Origin: Podospora comata
Lineage: Eukaryota; Ascomycota; Sordariomycetes; Sordariales; Podosporaceae
Assembly: GCA_017354895.1 (NCBI GenBank)
Contig: CP071497.1
Location: forward strand, 496,001-560,000
DNA: 64,000 nucleotides
Direction of reading: 5' to 3'
Under the pieces are notes generated by a model that had not been told where the DNA came from, made no database searches, and saw only the letters and a program-made list of their open reading frames with translations. Below are positions 10,799 through 23,260 of the stretch, piece by piece. Position 1 is the stretch's first letter. Every line of letters begins with the position of its first letter. The position numbers and the translations under genes were made by a program.

Positions 10799-13700
10799 AT
10801 GCCGTCCTCGCCCTGTGGCGCTGAGCCCATCGCCATCATCGGCTCCGCGTGCCGGTTCCCGGGAGGCGCGAGCTCCCCCTCGCGCCTGTGGCAACTGCTC
10901 GCGAACCCGAGGGACCTCTCGGAGCGCGTGCCCGCGGGAAGATTCCATGTTGATGCCTTCTACCACCCAGATGGCGAGTTCCCCGGCACGACGAATTCTG
11001 CCCGTGGGTACTTCCTGGACCACGACCCCCGGCTGTTTGACGCCAGCTTCTTCAGCGTCACGCCCAAGGAAGCCGAAGCAATCGACCCCCAGCAGCGGTT
11101 GCTTCTAGAAGTGGTGTACGAGGCCCTCGAGTCGGCCGGGTACTCTCTCCAGCAGCATGCGGGTGCCCGTGTTGGTGTGTTTGCCGGTGTGATGACGGCC
11201 GACTACGACACCCTCTCACAGAGGGACGAGCTCACCACAAGCCAGTACTATGCCACGGGCAATGCGCGGTCCATGGTCTCCAACCGGCTCTCGTACTTTT
11301 TCAACTTCAAAGGGCCCTCCATGACGATCGACACGGCCTGTTCATCCAGCCTGGTAGCCCTCCACCAAGCTGTCTTGAGTCTTCGGTCGGGCGATTGCGA
11401 AATGGCTTGCGTGGCTGGTGCCAACCTCATCCTGACCCCTGAGCAGTTCATCGTCGAGTCCAGCCTACACATGCTCAGTCCCTCCGGTCACTGCAATATG
11501 TTTGACGCCAATGCCGATGGCTATGCCCGCGGCGAAGGAATTGCGGCTATGTTTGTCCGTCCCCTGAGCAAAGCCCTGGCCAGTGGCGACCACATTCTCG
11601 CCGTTATTCGGGAAACCGGTGTCAATTCGGATGGCAGGACGACAGGGATCACGATGCCCAACTGGGAAGCGCAAGCACAGCTTATTCAGGACACATATCG
11701 ACGAGCCGGCCTAGATATCAACACCCTCGAGGACCGCTGTCAGTATTTTGAGTGTCATGGGGCTGGAACGGCTGCAGGTGACCCCAAGGAAGCCCGCGCC
11801 ATCGAACATGCCTTCTTCTCGGGTGAGCTTCGAGCTGGGCCGTCAACAGACTTGATCCCGCCCGCGGAAAGGCCTCGGCTTCTGGTTGGCTCAGTGAAGA
11901 CGGTCATTGGCCACACTGAGGGGTCGGCAGGTCTCGCAGGGTTATTCAAGGTTGTCGAGAGCATGCGACATGATACCATTCCTCCAAACCTACATCTAGA
12001 TCGGTTGAACCCGCAAGTTGCCGAATATGCCAGCCACTTGCTCGTCCCAACAAGCCCCGTCCCATGGCCAGCGGTCCAGCCAGGACAACCGAAAAGAGCC
12101 AGCGTCAACTCGTTCGGTTTCGGCGGCACCAATGCCCATGCGATTGTTGAGCAGTACGTTCCAGCCATCCACGACGAGAACTTCGTGTCAAGTGCCCACG
12201 TCCCTCGCCCCATCCTCAACGGGTCAGTCGGGCCTAGAGTCAATCGTATTTGCCTCCCTTTGGTACTCTCTGCCAAATCCGAAAAGTCCCTGGTAGCTGT
12301 CGTGCAAGCCTATTACGATCACCTCCTCAAGAACCCCGGAGCCTCAACCGAAGAGCTGTCATGGCACACCTACGCCCGCCGCACAGCCTTTGCTCACAGA
12401 GTGTCCTTTGCGGGTACAACAACGGCAAGGCTTCTTGGGAAGCTGGCGCGATTCCTGAAGATACCAGACGCCCCGCCTGAGCCTCCTAGAAAGAAGTTGA
12501 AAACAACCGACAAACGAGAGACGCCGCCACCGGTTGCCGCTATGTGTCGCGTGAAACCAGAACATCAGAAGCCCAAGTTGCTGGGGATCTTCACGGGCCA
12601 GGGAGCGCAATGGGCCACCATGTCTCGGGGTCTGCTTGTGACAAGCAAGGTCTATCGTGATTCTATTCGAAAGTTGGACGGGATTCTGCGGCAGTGCCCA
12701 CATCCACCTCCCTGGAGCTTGGAACACGAGATATCGGCGGACGAGGGTCTTTCGAGGGTTCATAGGTCGACAATCTCGCAGCCTCTGTGTACCGCCATTC
12801 AGATTGCTTTAGGTAAGACACCTTGCCTGTGCATGGATTCTCTGTTCAGTCCTGAAGGGGCTGCCGGATCTGCTTTGCTAACACTGCTCCCGAACAGTCG
12901 ACTTGTTACACTCGATCGAGATTAGCTTCCACACAGTGGTCGGCCACTCGTCTGGGGAAATCGGTGCTGCATATGCCGCCGGCCGGATCGGTGCCAGAGA
13001 TGCTATTCTGATTGCTTACTACCGTGGAATGGACGTGAACCTCGCCTGCGGAGCCGGGGGCGTCAAAGGGGGGATGCTAGTTGCAGGCATGTCAATGGAG
13101 GAGGCCGCCGATTTCTGTTCTAGAAGAGAGTACAGCCCAGGACTCTGCATTGCCGCCAGCAACTCGCCCATGGCTGTCACGCTTTCAGGTGATCTTGACT
13201 TGATTCATGAGGCCTGCAAGTATCTTAAGGGCAAGAGGTTGCTAGCGCGGATACTCAACGTCGACACGGCTTACCATTCACCCCACATGGAGGTTCCGTC
13301 AATAAAGTATCTGGAAGCGATCAAATCGTGCAACATCTCACCGCGGGCTCAAAACAATGGAACCGCCTGGATTTCGACTGTGTCTGGCACTGGGGAGCCC
13401 AAGGCAGCGGATTTGAAGGACACCTACTGGCGCGACAACATGATGAAGCCGGTGCTGTTTTACGAGGCTATGAGTACCGCCTTGGACAAAAATGGACCGT
13501 TCGACGGAGTGATAGAGGTCGGGCCCCATTGCACTCTTAGGGGGCCAGTGTTTGAAGCGATCCGAGAGAGCATGGGAACAGAAGCAACTTTGCCCTATAC
13601 TGGACTCCTCAACAGGGGGATGGACGACCGGGAGGCGTTTGGCGAGTTTCTCGGCTGGATATGGGCCCAGTTTGGGGTTTACAACTCCCACATTCGGCAA

Positions 13701-16700
13701 TTCGTCGTGGGTTCCGTACAGCCCGAGCTGATCAACACGCGGATTCAAGGTGCTCCCAGTTACCCATGGGACCATTCACAGATTCATTGGAGAGAGTCGA
13801 GACTATCTCGACAGTATCACTTCAGGTTGGCCATGCCTCACGAACTCCTCGGGGTACGCACTCGAGACGATTCTCGGTACCTACTTCGATGGCGGAACAT
13901 TCTGAAGTTTGAGAAGCTTACTTGGGCCAGGCACCATGCGTTCCAGGGTCAATCGGTACGTCACAGCTCTAACTTCTCCTGTCTTTGTAAAACTTGACCG
14001 TGTGCTAACAAGAATTGTTGACAGCTACTCCCCGCGTCAGCCTATGTCATTATGGCGGTTGATGCTGCCAAAGCCGCTGCGCCAGGGGTAGCAATTTCTG
14101 TGATCGAGCTTCGCGATCTCAGGTTCTACAAAGGCATCACGTTTGATCCTAGTTCGCCCGGGGTCGAAGTTCTCTCCTCTTTGGTCATTGAGAAAGAGAC
14201 GCCAGACGCATGGGAGGCTTCATTTCTGCTGACTTCAACCGTTGCCGACGGCCGCACCGATGTGAAAAAGAACTTTAGTTGCCGGGTCGCCATCACATCT
14301 GGCGCACCACATCCCAATCTGTTGCCAACGCGGCCAGCGACGAGAGCGGAAACACTGAGTGCCAACCCCGAGGCTTTCTATGCCATGATGGCCGGGACAG
14401 GCTTGAGGTACACTGGCCCATTCCGAGGGCTACAAGCACTCGACCGTCGGTTTGATTTTGCGTCGGCTTCCCTGAGGAGAGTTCACCCCGACGACACTAC
14501 AAGGCTTGGCCTCAGCCCCGCCACCTTGGACAGCTGTCTTCAAACGGCCTTTGTCACAATGTCTTCGCCTGGCGACGGTGCCATCTGGACACCATTCTTG
14601 CCAGTGGAGATCGAGAGCATTCGCATGAACCTATCACTGTGCAATGCCCAAGAACGGAGCGACACGCTGGTGGTTGATGCGCATAAGACGCAGGCTACAC
14701 CATGCACGAGGAGCGCCCCGGCCTCCTTCACTGCCGACATCGAGATATTTAATGATGAAGGCAAGCAGGAGATACAGATTGAGGGGCTCAAAGTTGGGTC
14801 GTTTGGCCCTACCAATCCCGAGGATGACTACGAGCTGTACCTAACCACACAGCTGGACCTTGATCCCGAAGACGCTATCGTGTCCGCCACAGACGAAGAC
14901 GTTCACCCCACGAACCCCATGCTTGCCGAGTCCTGCGAGCGCGTCGCTTCTTTTTACATCAAGGGACTGCCAGCCACTGCAGTGTGTCCAAGTCCGGGCT
15001 CGCACCTCGTTTCTGCGTCCATCGCCAGCCGAGCAGAGCTGCGCCGCGCCACAAGCACCTGGTCGGATGAGACAGAGGAGTCTCTTGATCGCTTCATTCT
15101 CTCCTCGCCATACTATTCGGCTTTGAATTTGGTCCGTAGATTGGGCCGGAACGTTCCGGATGTGATGGCTGGCATGCTTCCTACAGTGTTTGAAGCAGCT
15201 CGCCAGACGCATAGCTTCCAGCGTCATATTTCGAGAGTGGTGAAGCAAATATCCCACAAGTATGCCTCGATGCACGTCTTGGGACTGACAGATGCTGAGC
15301 TTGGGTTGACGGAGCACGTGCTGGCTGGCTTGGGCACCTCCTTTGCATCCTACCGCATCGGCTCTCGGCCTGAGGAGAATCTCAACGATCGAATCCAGCT
15401 TTCCGAGTCTCTGAGCGAGAAGGTTATCACCGAAAAAGTCGATTTCACCACGCGTGTTCCAGCAAATGGCCAGCTCTACGACCTAGTTATTCTGTCTACT
15501 TCTCTATTCGAGCCTCACAACACGGCCACTGTCCTCGGCCACGTTCGGAACATGATGCGGCCTGGAGGCTTCCTGATGCTCATTCAGGTTACAAAGACTC
15601 CTCTCGAGGAACGTCTCCGTCGTGCCATCAGCTGTACACTCTCTCTGCAGTCGATGTCCCCAACACCGCCTGACTGGCCTGACCTTCTTGATCAGTGCGG
15701 ATTTCAAAATTCCAGCGAGGACTCGGCCCAGAACTATGCCACTGGCTTTTCTCTGATTGTTCGTCAAGCGCAGTCTCTGGAGAAAGCGCTGCTGATGTAT
15801 CCTCCCTCCGAGGACTCGGACCCTGAGCGTCTGATGAATAGACTCCTGATTGTTGGCGGCAAGCAGCTGTGGACATCATTCATCTCATCGCAAGTCACTG
15901 CAGCACTGGCTTCGCATTGCGGGTTGATCACTACCGTTGCGTCCCTTGACGACTTGGCACCCGGGCATGCTGCCAACTTTACAGCCGTCATCCTCCTCTG
16001 CGACCTGGATGAGCCCCTTCTGCTGAATATGAACGAGAAGCGGATGGAGGCCTTGAAGGAGCTACTCCGTCCAGAAATGGTGATCCTTTGGGTCACGGAA
16101 AGTGCCCGGACTACTACCCCTGGCAATTCGGCTTCTCTGGGCTTCACGCGCACCCTCGCTGCTGAGATCCCAGGATTGACCCTCCAAGTCCTTGACCTCG
16201 AGACTGTTAACACCGATCCCGCCGTCAAGGCCGTCTCTGAGACCTTTTTTCGCCTTGCCATGTACGCTAGGATTCAACACACAAGTGTCGAAAACCCTCT
16301 GTGGGTTCTGGAGCCAGAGATACACATCAAGGATGGTCGTCGCATGGTTCCCCGTGTTCGTCCGTGGAAGAAAGGCAACAACCGCGCGAACGCCGGTCGG
16401 CGGATTGTCACAGCTCCTTGCAACACCTTGGAAAATGTGGTGGAAATTCTGCCAGGGCATTCAGGAAACGGGCCCTACAGGGCAGAGGAGCGGGGATTGG
16501 CGTCTGCCTCGGACCCTCCAGGAGAGCTCTTTGGTATTCAGGTCAACTACAGCACTGTCGGTGCGCTCAACACAGGGCTCAGTTCTTTCCCGTCGGCCTA
16601 CGTCTGCCTTGGCCGCGATACGAAGACCCTCGCCACAACGGTTGCTTTGTCCAAAGTCAATGCCTCCTACATCATGATGCCGACGAGATGGGGTACGGAG

Positions 16701-18584
16701 ATCACGATTCCCAGTCTGAACGAGCCGGTCTTCTTTGGGCTTTTGGTCCGCTATTTCCTGGCGCTCAGCATTTCGTGGAAAGCCAGGGGACAGTCACTCT
16801 TGGTTATCGAGCCTGACGAGCGGTTCCAGGAGTGCATCAAGGACGTCTGTGTCAAGCAGGGGATTTCGTTCCAGATATTCTCGACCGACGAGGAGCGCTG
16901 CAGGCGGGTACCAGAGATGACTTTTCTTCACCCGGCGCTTTCTCGACGCGAGATGAGGGATTTGAACCTTCCGCAACGCGCCTTGGTTGTGGATATGCTC
17001 CCCAAGGGGAGCCGTCTCTCCGAGATGTTCAAAGCCACGGTGGATGAGCCCTCAGCGTATCACCATCTCTCCTCGTTCTTGCGACCAGCGGCAGACTTGG
17101 AAGTCGATGGTGTTAATCCCGATGCTGGTGCATGCGTACACCTTGATAGAATTTGGGAGGGAGCTGTCACCTTGTCGCTTGCCAAGATCGAAACACTGGC
17201 CGATGGTGCTGTCTCCCCTCTCCTCTCTGTACCGGCCTTGGTCGACTGTACAGAGCCGGTTGCGCCGTTCTCGGTCATTCACTGGAAGGCCGAGAGGGAC
17301 ATTCAACAGATCATCACCCCGCCTTATGGCCGTCAGCTGTTGAGTCCATCAAAGACCTACCTTCTTGTTGGTCTGACAAGGGACTTTGGCCAGAGCCTCT
17401 GCACGCTCTTGGCTCAACAGGGGGCGCGCCACCTTGTCCTGGCGAGCCGGAACCCGCCCCGGCGGTCCCCAAGATGGGCAGAAGAGCTGACGAGAAAGGG
17501 CGTCCAACTCAGGTTTCAGACGCTGGATGTGACCAAGATGGAGCAAGTGACCGCCTTGAAGACCAAGATCGCACAGACCCTCAGATTCCCTCCCGTCGGG
17601 GGTGTCATCAACGGCGCCATGGTTCTCGACGACCGCGTCTTCTCTGAAATGTCCATCGAGTCCTTCCAGCGAGTCATGGCGCCCAAGACGATCGGTTCCA
17701 GCAATCTCGACGACGCGTTCTGCTCACCAGACATGGACTTTTTCATCATGACCTCGTCCTTTGCGGCCGTCGGCGGACATGCCGGCCAGTCTAACTATGC
17801 TGCGGCCAACATGTACATGAACGGCCTCGCCGCCTCGAGACGCCACCGCGGGTTTGTCGGTTCCATTCTCAACATTGGAGTCATTTACGGGCTGGGGTTC
17901 TTGCACCGCGAGAAGGAGAATCTCTACGAGGGTTTGGAGCGGGAGGGATACCCGCCTATTTCGGAACGGGATCTTCATCACATGTTCCTCGAGGCTATTG
18001 TTGCGGGAAAGCCGACAGAGGATCAGATCTACGACATCACTACCGGGTTGCGGCGCTTCCCGGTCGGGCGGCCTACCCTGCATTGGCACAGCGATCCGAG
18101 GTTTTGTCACTTTACTCGCGGCAGTGATGATCGGGACGAGGAAAGCGACGCTGGGTCTCAGCAGCTGAGCTTGAAGGAGCAGACTAGCCGCGGCGAGACG
18201 GAGGAGGATGTTGCCGAGATTCTCGTCCCGGCGTTTATCAAGAGATTACAGAATCAGCTCAAGCTGGCGGAGGGAACTGTGACAGCCGAGCAGAGCATTG
18301 TCGAGTTGGGTGTTGATTCACTGGCGGCAGTGGAGATTCGATCATGGGTCTGGAGGACGCTGGGCCATGATGTGGGGGTGATGAAGATTCTCAGCGGCAT
18401 GACGATTAGTCAGTTGTGCGGGGAGATTGCAGCGGCCACCATGGCGGTTCGCGTGACGACGCAGCAGAGTTTGGAGGCGACGGGAGTGCCTAGTGATGCC
18501 TCGGCGACGCCTCACACTACCTCTGTGGTTTCTGGTGCCGAGTTGGAGACGCATTCGGTGGCGACGACGGCAGCGGAGGAGTAG
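10799..18584 (+). CDS. highly reducing-type polyketide synthase, no ER, degenerate MT
   Basis: Iterative type I PKS of about 2,543 residues. Proposed exons are 10799-12812, 12898-13955 and 14025-18584; both introns have TGCTAACA-type branch sites and keep frame. Order: KS (about 8-430; DTACSSS, HGAGTAAGD, GHTEGSAG), AT (from FTGQGAQW, GHSSGE near 687), DH (HAFQGQSLLP near 1017 and TLDSCLQ near 1191), an MT-like region (about 1385-1560) in which the SAM-binding glycine motif is replaced by VLGLTDAELG, a structural pseudo-KR (about 1815-2050), a catalytic KR (GLTRDFG, then SNYAAAN near 2270) and one ACP (GVDSLAAVE near 2457). There is no enoylreductase and no thioesterase, so the chain should be partly unsaturated unless a separate ER acts, and release needs another route. 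It heads a cluster with the two monooxygenases downstream. The product cannot be named. Confidence 0.93.
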
Positions 18585-19354
18585 ATGTTGAGTTTGGATT
18601 CTTCGGTCGTCATGTTTGAGTTCAAGTATTGGAGTCGTGTAACAACAGAAGAGTGTGTAGTTTTCCGGTGTGTGTGTTTGGGGGGGGGGGGGTTGATTCT
18701 GCATATATATGACCAAAAGGAGGTTGGGACGTTGGCTGGAAAGGTGTCGTTATTCGTTATACTGAAGGGATTGGATGTAAGTGATGTTTGGGAAGCGAAT
18801 ACAAAAAAACATGGTATCCTGGCTTGACTTTTCAGTAACATTGTGCGAGTCTCGGACTTGTATGTATGTTGTAGAACATGACGGTCATCTCACGTGAGCG
18901 AGACTATATGATGTTTGATCCGAGAAAGGCTGTAAACCCGAGCAGTTGCATGTAGTGTATGGGCTGTCGGATCAGGAACCCAATATCCGCGAGTGGCCTG
19001 GCCGGGTGTCGATCACCGGTGCCCGGAGCGGGGTCCTGGAACTTCAGGCTATGCAGCTGCGTTCCGGGGCACCTGTCGGGCCGCTGTGCAGCAGTTGTGC
19101 GCCTATCGGAGCTGCAGTGACGTTACCCAGGTATGCGAGGTGACGGGACGAGATGTGACAGTGGACGAGCTGGAACGCGGGGGAGAAGGGAGGGGACGGG
19201 GAGGGGACGGGGAGGGGACGGGGAGGGGTCCGATGGTCGGTGAGGGGGCTCCGTTTAATAACGTTCGCCTTTTGCTGGTGACCCCTCCCACCACACGATC
19301 GCGCTGAACACCATCAACCACAGTACAAACCACCAGAGACAGAGCACATCAAAG
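18585..19354. other. intergenic between PKS and FMO genes
   Basis: This stretch holds a poly(G) run of about 12 at 18680-18692 in the PKS 3' region and a G-rich tandem repeat at 19182-19230 upstream of the monooxygenase start. No gene was seen. Confidence 0.5.
19182..19230 (+). repeat. G-rich tandem repeat, G-quadruplex-like
   Basis: A ten-base unit close to GGGGACGGGGA is repeated about four times, giving many runs of four Gs. It lies about 125 bases before the monooxygenase ATG. Such runs can form G-quadruplexes; a regulatory role is inference. Confidence 0.75.
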
Positions 19355-21269
19355 ATGGCAACTCCAATCCCCTCCCACCAACGCATCGTCCCCGGCAGCG
19401 TCAACCTCCCCCCTTACCCCTGGCCCGCCACCGCAAAAGACACAAGCGTCGACCCTGTTTCCATCGCCGAGTCTGTCACTTCCAAGCTGAATGGCTCCCT
19501 CTCCTCGGGTGATTTCGCCTCAATCTCCGAGCTCTTCATCGACAACGGCTTCTGGCGCGATCACCTAGCCCTCTCCTGGACACCCCGCACGATCAAGACC
19601 TCTGCTGCCATAGCTGATTATCTTTCCTCTTCTCCGACCAAGCTCAGTTCGGTACAAGTGGATCTGACGTCTGAGTTTCGGAAGCCACAGATTGCGAGTT
19701 TCGCTCCGGGGGGCAGTCCGGATGTGAAGGGGATTGCGTTTTACATCAAGTGGGGGACTAGTCTTGGGACGGGAAGAGGGGTGGCGAGGCTTGTTCAGGA
19801 GGATGGAGAGTGGAAGATTTGGACCATGTTTACTTGTTTGGTGGAGTTGAAGGGGTGGGAGGAGAAGGTGGGGGCGAGGAGGGAGTTGGGCGTTGAGCAT
19901 GGGAAACAAGAAGGGAGGAAGAACTGGAGAGAGAGGAGGGAGGAGGAGCAGGAGAAAGGGGAGGGGGAGGTGTTGGTTATTGGTATGTCCATCACAGAAT
20001 GAGGAGAGGGATGGTGACTAACGGTCGGTAGGAGCTGGGCAGTCAGGCCTGACGATTGCTGCGAGGTTGAAAATGTTGGGGGTCAAGACAGTGGTCATTG
20101 ATACGAATGAGAAGGTGGGCGACAACTGGCGGAAGAGATACCATCAGCTGGTGCTGCATGATCCAGTGTGGTACGACCACATGCCGTATCTCCCCTTCCC
20201 TGAGCACTGGCCGGTTTTCACGCCAAAGGATAAACTGGCCGAGTGGTTTGAGTTTTATGCCAAGGCGCTCGAACTCAACATCTGGACTTCTACCTCCCTT
20301 ACATCTAGCAAATGGAATGAGGGCACCAAAACTTGGGAGGTGAAGGTGAACAAGGGGGGCAGAGAGGAGAGGGTTCTCAGGCCGAAACATATCGTTTTGT
20401 GTACGGGACACTCGGGCAAGAAGTTCATGCCTGATATCAAGGGGCTGAGCGAGGGGGTGTTTAAGGGGTTGGCGGTCCACTCTGCTGATTTCGCCGGTGC
20501 GAAGCAGCACCAAGAGGGGACTGAGAGAAAGAGAAAGGCGGTGGTGGTCGGGGCGTGTAATTCTGCTCACGATATCTGCCAGGATTACTACGAGAAGGGG
20601 TATGATGTCACCATGGTGCAGAGGTCGTCGACTTGTGTCGTGTCCAACAAGGCGGCTCTCAAGGTTTTGCTGGCGGTGCTGTACGAGGAGGGTGGACCGC
20701 CGGTCGAAGACAGCGACATCTGGCTTCATGGCTGGCCGAGTGAGGTTATGAAGAGCATACAGATCGACCTGGCCAGGATTCAGCGGGAGATGGACAAGGA
20801 TTTGTTGGAAGGGTTGGAAAAGGCCGGGTTCAGGACTGACAAGGGGGTGGATGAAGGGGGGTTGTTTATGAAGTATTTACAACGGGGTGGGGGGTATTAC
20901 ATTGATGTGGGCATGTCGCAGCTGATTATTGATCGCAAGGTGAAAGTCAAGCAGGGGGAGGAGATTGAGGAGCTGGTGGAGAATGGGCTGAGGTTCAAGG
21001 ATGGGGAGGTGCTGGAGGCGGATGAGATTGTGTTTGCTACTGGGTTCATGAATATGAGAACCCAGGCGAGGCATATTCTGGGAGATGAGGTTGCGGATAG
21101 GGTGGACGATGTTTGGGGATGGGATGAGGAGGGGGAGATGAGGGGGATCTGGAAGGGGAGCGGGCATCCGGGCTTTTGGTTCCATGGTGGTAATTTGGCC
21201 TTGACTAGGTATTTCAGTAGGGTGGCTGCGCTGCAGATCAAGGCGAGGCTGGAGGGATTGGGGGCCTAA
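19355..21269 (+). CDS. FMO-type flavin monooxygenase with N-terminal NTF2-like domain
   Basis: Class B flavoprotein monooxygenase of about 621 residues using FAD and NADPH. Exons are 19355-19982 and 20032-21269; the 49-base intron (branch CTAAC) splits the first glycine codon of the FAD motif GAGQSG. Residues 1-170 look like the SnoaL/NTF2-like domain often fused to fungal members. After the FAD motif near 210 come the FMO signature FKGLAVHSADF, a second Rossmann motif (VVVGACNSAHD, with Cys where Gly is usual) and ATGF near the end, so the enzyme looks complete. It follows the PKS on the same strand after 770 bases and ends 97 bases from the convergent FAD monooxygenase, supporting a role in tailoring the polyketide, by hydroxylation or Baeyer-Villiger-type oxidation. 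The exact reaction is unknown. Confidence 0.88.
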
Positions 21270-21365
21270 GATTCAGGGGATATCTCGGCTGCGGGTTTAC
21301 AAGGCAGGCTTCAGGGGCGTCAACACCCAGCAATGTTGATTTCTCTTCCAACTCAAGAAAATCCT

Positions 21366-22694
21366 CTAGTTGTTCTTTGAAATCCCCCTCACACTATCCT
21401 CCATCTTGGCCATGGCTTCCTCATTCTGCCGCGTCAAATCCGCCTCGTTGGTGAACCGCCCAGCCTGTGTAAAAAAGACCCTAGCCTTCTTCGGGTCCTC
21501 ATGGATATCCCTCTCGGCAAAGGCATAAGCGCGTCCAAGCATTCTCGCCACGTCAACAACATCCTGAGACCTCGGCCGCCTAACAGCATCATACGCACCC
21601 AGTGCCGCCTCAATCTGGCTCGGCTGCTTCACCCTCTCAAACAAATGATCCAGCACCGCAGCATCCTCCAACGCCTGCGCGGCCCCATTCCCAGCAAACG
21701 GCAGACTAGCATGAGCGGCATCCCCCAGCATGGCCACCCTCCCCTTGAAGTACACCGGCGCGTTATCATGATCCCCCACCGCCCAGCTCGCCGACGTGTC
21801 CCTCGCCACCAAATCCACAATGGCCCTCGCCTCCGGAGTGTAGTCTTTATACAACCCGACATCCAACTCTTTTCTTCGCCCCTCATCATTCCCCTTCCCA
21901 GGCCCGTCAACCTCCTTCTCGCCCAACGCCGCCCCCCTGACGGCAACCCCAGCGCTCAACCTCGTCCCCTTGTTCATCGGTATGCAATTCACATGCCCCC
22001 TCGGCCCAAGCAAAATCGGGACCGTCCTCGTAAACCTCTCCTCCACCCCGGCCTCGATCGCCTCCTCGGTGGTAACCACCGTCCGATAAACCTGCCACCT
22101 GTCATGATTAACCGGGTGTCTCGCCGGATGGTCCTCCCCAACGACATAACCCCTAACAACCGAACGTATCCCATCCGCCCCCAAAACACAATCTGCCTCC
22201 CCCTTTGTCCCATCCCCAAACTCAAACTTGACCTTCTCCTCCTCCTCCTCCTCCCAAATCTTTGTCAGTCTCTTCCCAAAGCTCACCTTCTCCCCCGGCA
22301 CCAACCCAAGCAACCCAGCCAACAGGTCCGCCCGACTGACGCTCTTTCGTCCTTTTGCCCTCCCCAACTCGGCGACCGGTTCTTGGTCAGCTCCCGTGTT
22401 GGCGTGAGGCCCACAAGCAAAAAAGATGTCAGTCGCCATTTCCGCTTCCGCGTCCTCACCGATGTTGATCGCCTTGTCGAGGTAAGCCTGGTGGACCTCC
22501 GGTCCGAGAAGCGCCATGGCCGCGAGGGCGTTGCGGTGGAGGGCCAGGCCGGCGCCGACGTCGGAATGGGCAGGGACGGCTTCGTAGACGTGGATGTCGA
22601 GGTGGGGTTTTTTGACGAGGGCGGCGGCGAGGGAGAGACCGGCTATGCCGCCTCCCATTATGGCTATGGAGAGGGGGTGATGGGTGGAGCCCAT
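21366..22694 (-). CDS. FAD-dependent monooxygenase, salicylate-hydroxylase type
   Basis: Intronless protein of 442 residues of the class A (PHBH-fold) aromatic hydroxylases. The start is the ATG of MGSTHHPLSIAIMGGG, just before the dinucleotide-binding motif GGGIAGLSLAAAL; open frame continues upstream but lacks conserved sequence. The internal DG motif is VLGADGIRSVVR and the second FAD motif is VAMLGDAAHASLPFAGNG. A run of glutamates near residue 150 reflects a GAG repeat. No transmembrane segment or signal peptide was seen. It converges on the FMO gene with 97 bases between stops. Within the cluster it would hydroxylate an aromatic or enolic intermediate; substrate unknown. Confidence 0.9.
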   Translation of the reverse strand: MGSTHHPLSIAIMGGGIAGLSLAAALVKKPHLDIHVYEAVPAHSDVGAGLALHRNALAAMALLGPEVHQAYLDKAINIGEDAEAEMATDIFFACGPHANTGADQEPVAELGRAKGRKSVSRADLLAGLLGLVPGEKVSFGKRLTKIWEEEEEEKVKFEFGDGTKGEADCVLGADGIRSVVRGYVVGEDHPARHPVNHDRWQVYRTVVTTEEAIEAGVEERFTRTVPILLGPRGHVNCIPMNKGTRLSAGVAVRGAALGEKEVDGPGKGNDEGRRKELDVGLYKDYTPEARAIVDLVARDTSASWAVGDHDNAPVYFKGRVAMLGDAAHASLPFAGNGAAQALEDAAVLDHLFERVKQPSQIEAALGAYDAVRRPRSQDVVDVARMLGRAYAFAERDIHEDPKKARVFFTQAGRFTNEADLTRQNEEAMAKMEDSVRGISKNN

Positions 22695-23260
22695 TTTGAT
22701 GATGGTGGTGGTGGTTTGTTGTTGTGATGAAGGGAAAGGAGAATAAAGCTGGCGAGTTTTCAAGGTGATGATAAGGGATGGGAAAAGGGGGAAGAGAGTG
22801 GAAGGGCAAGCGTCACGTGTCAGAGACAAGAAGCGAGTGCCGTTGCCCCTTTTCCGCAACGGGCCCCGGGAGGGCAGAGTCATTCATTCACCTAGCGTTG
22901 CTCCGGGAGGAACGGAGGAAATGATGAGACTGAAAAGCGTGTTGATAAAAGCTACGGTGCTTCAGTAAGGCAGTCTCGTCTATCCAATCTGAATTCCAAA
23001 TGCTGTCGTCATGTCGTGTCCAAAACCACATCATCTGTCTGCCAAATCGTGTCCGAAGAATGTTCTGTCAAAATTTCCCCACAAGATCACACCAACCGAA
23101 TCTCCCATCTCCAAGAGAAAACCCCCCTAACCTGATCATCAACCCCGGAAGCCACCGTGGCGGGGCCTCCGCCGCGATTCAAGCGGTAAACTCATCCCCG
23201 GAGTTCTCCACCTGCTTCGGGACCATGGCCTTTCTGTATTCACCAAGTCATCATTCTCCA
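22695..23260. other. intergenic, upstream of FAD monooxygenase
   Basis: No gene was recognised. It contains the upstream region of the minus-strand FAD monooxygenase and the 3' side of the decayed gene that follows. Confidence 0.45.

Noticed and set aside
21501-22727. Long plus-strand open frame of 408 codons
   Set aside because: It is the antisense shadow of the FAD monooxygenase, whose frame holds all the cofactor motifs.
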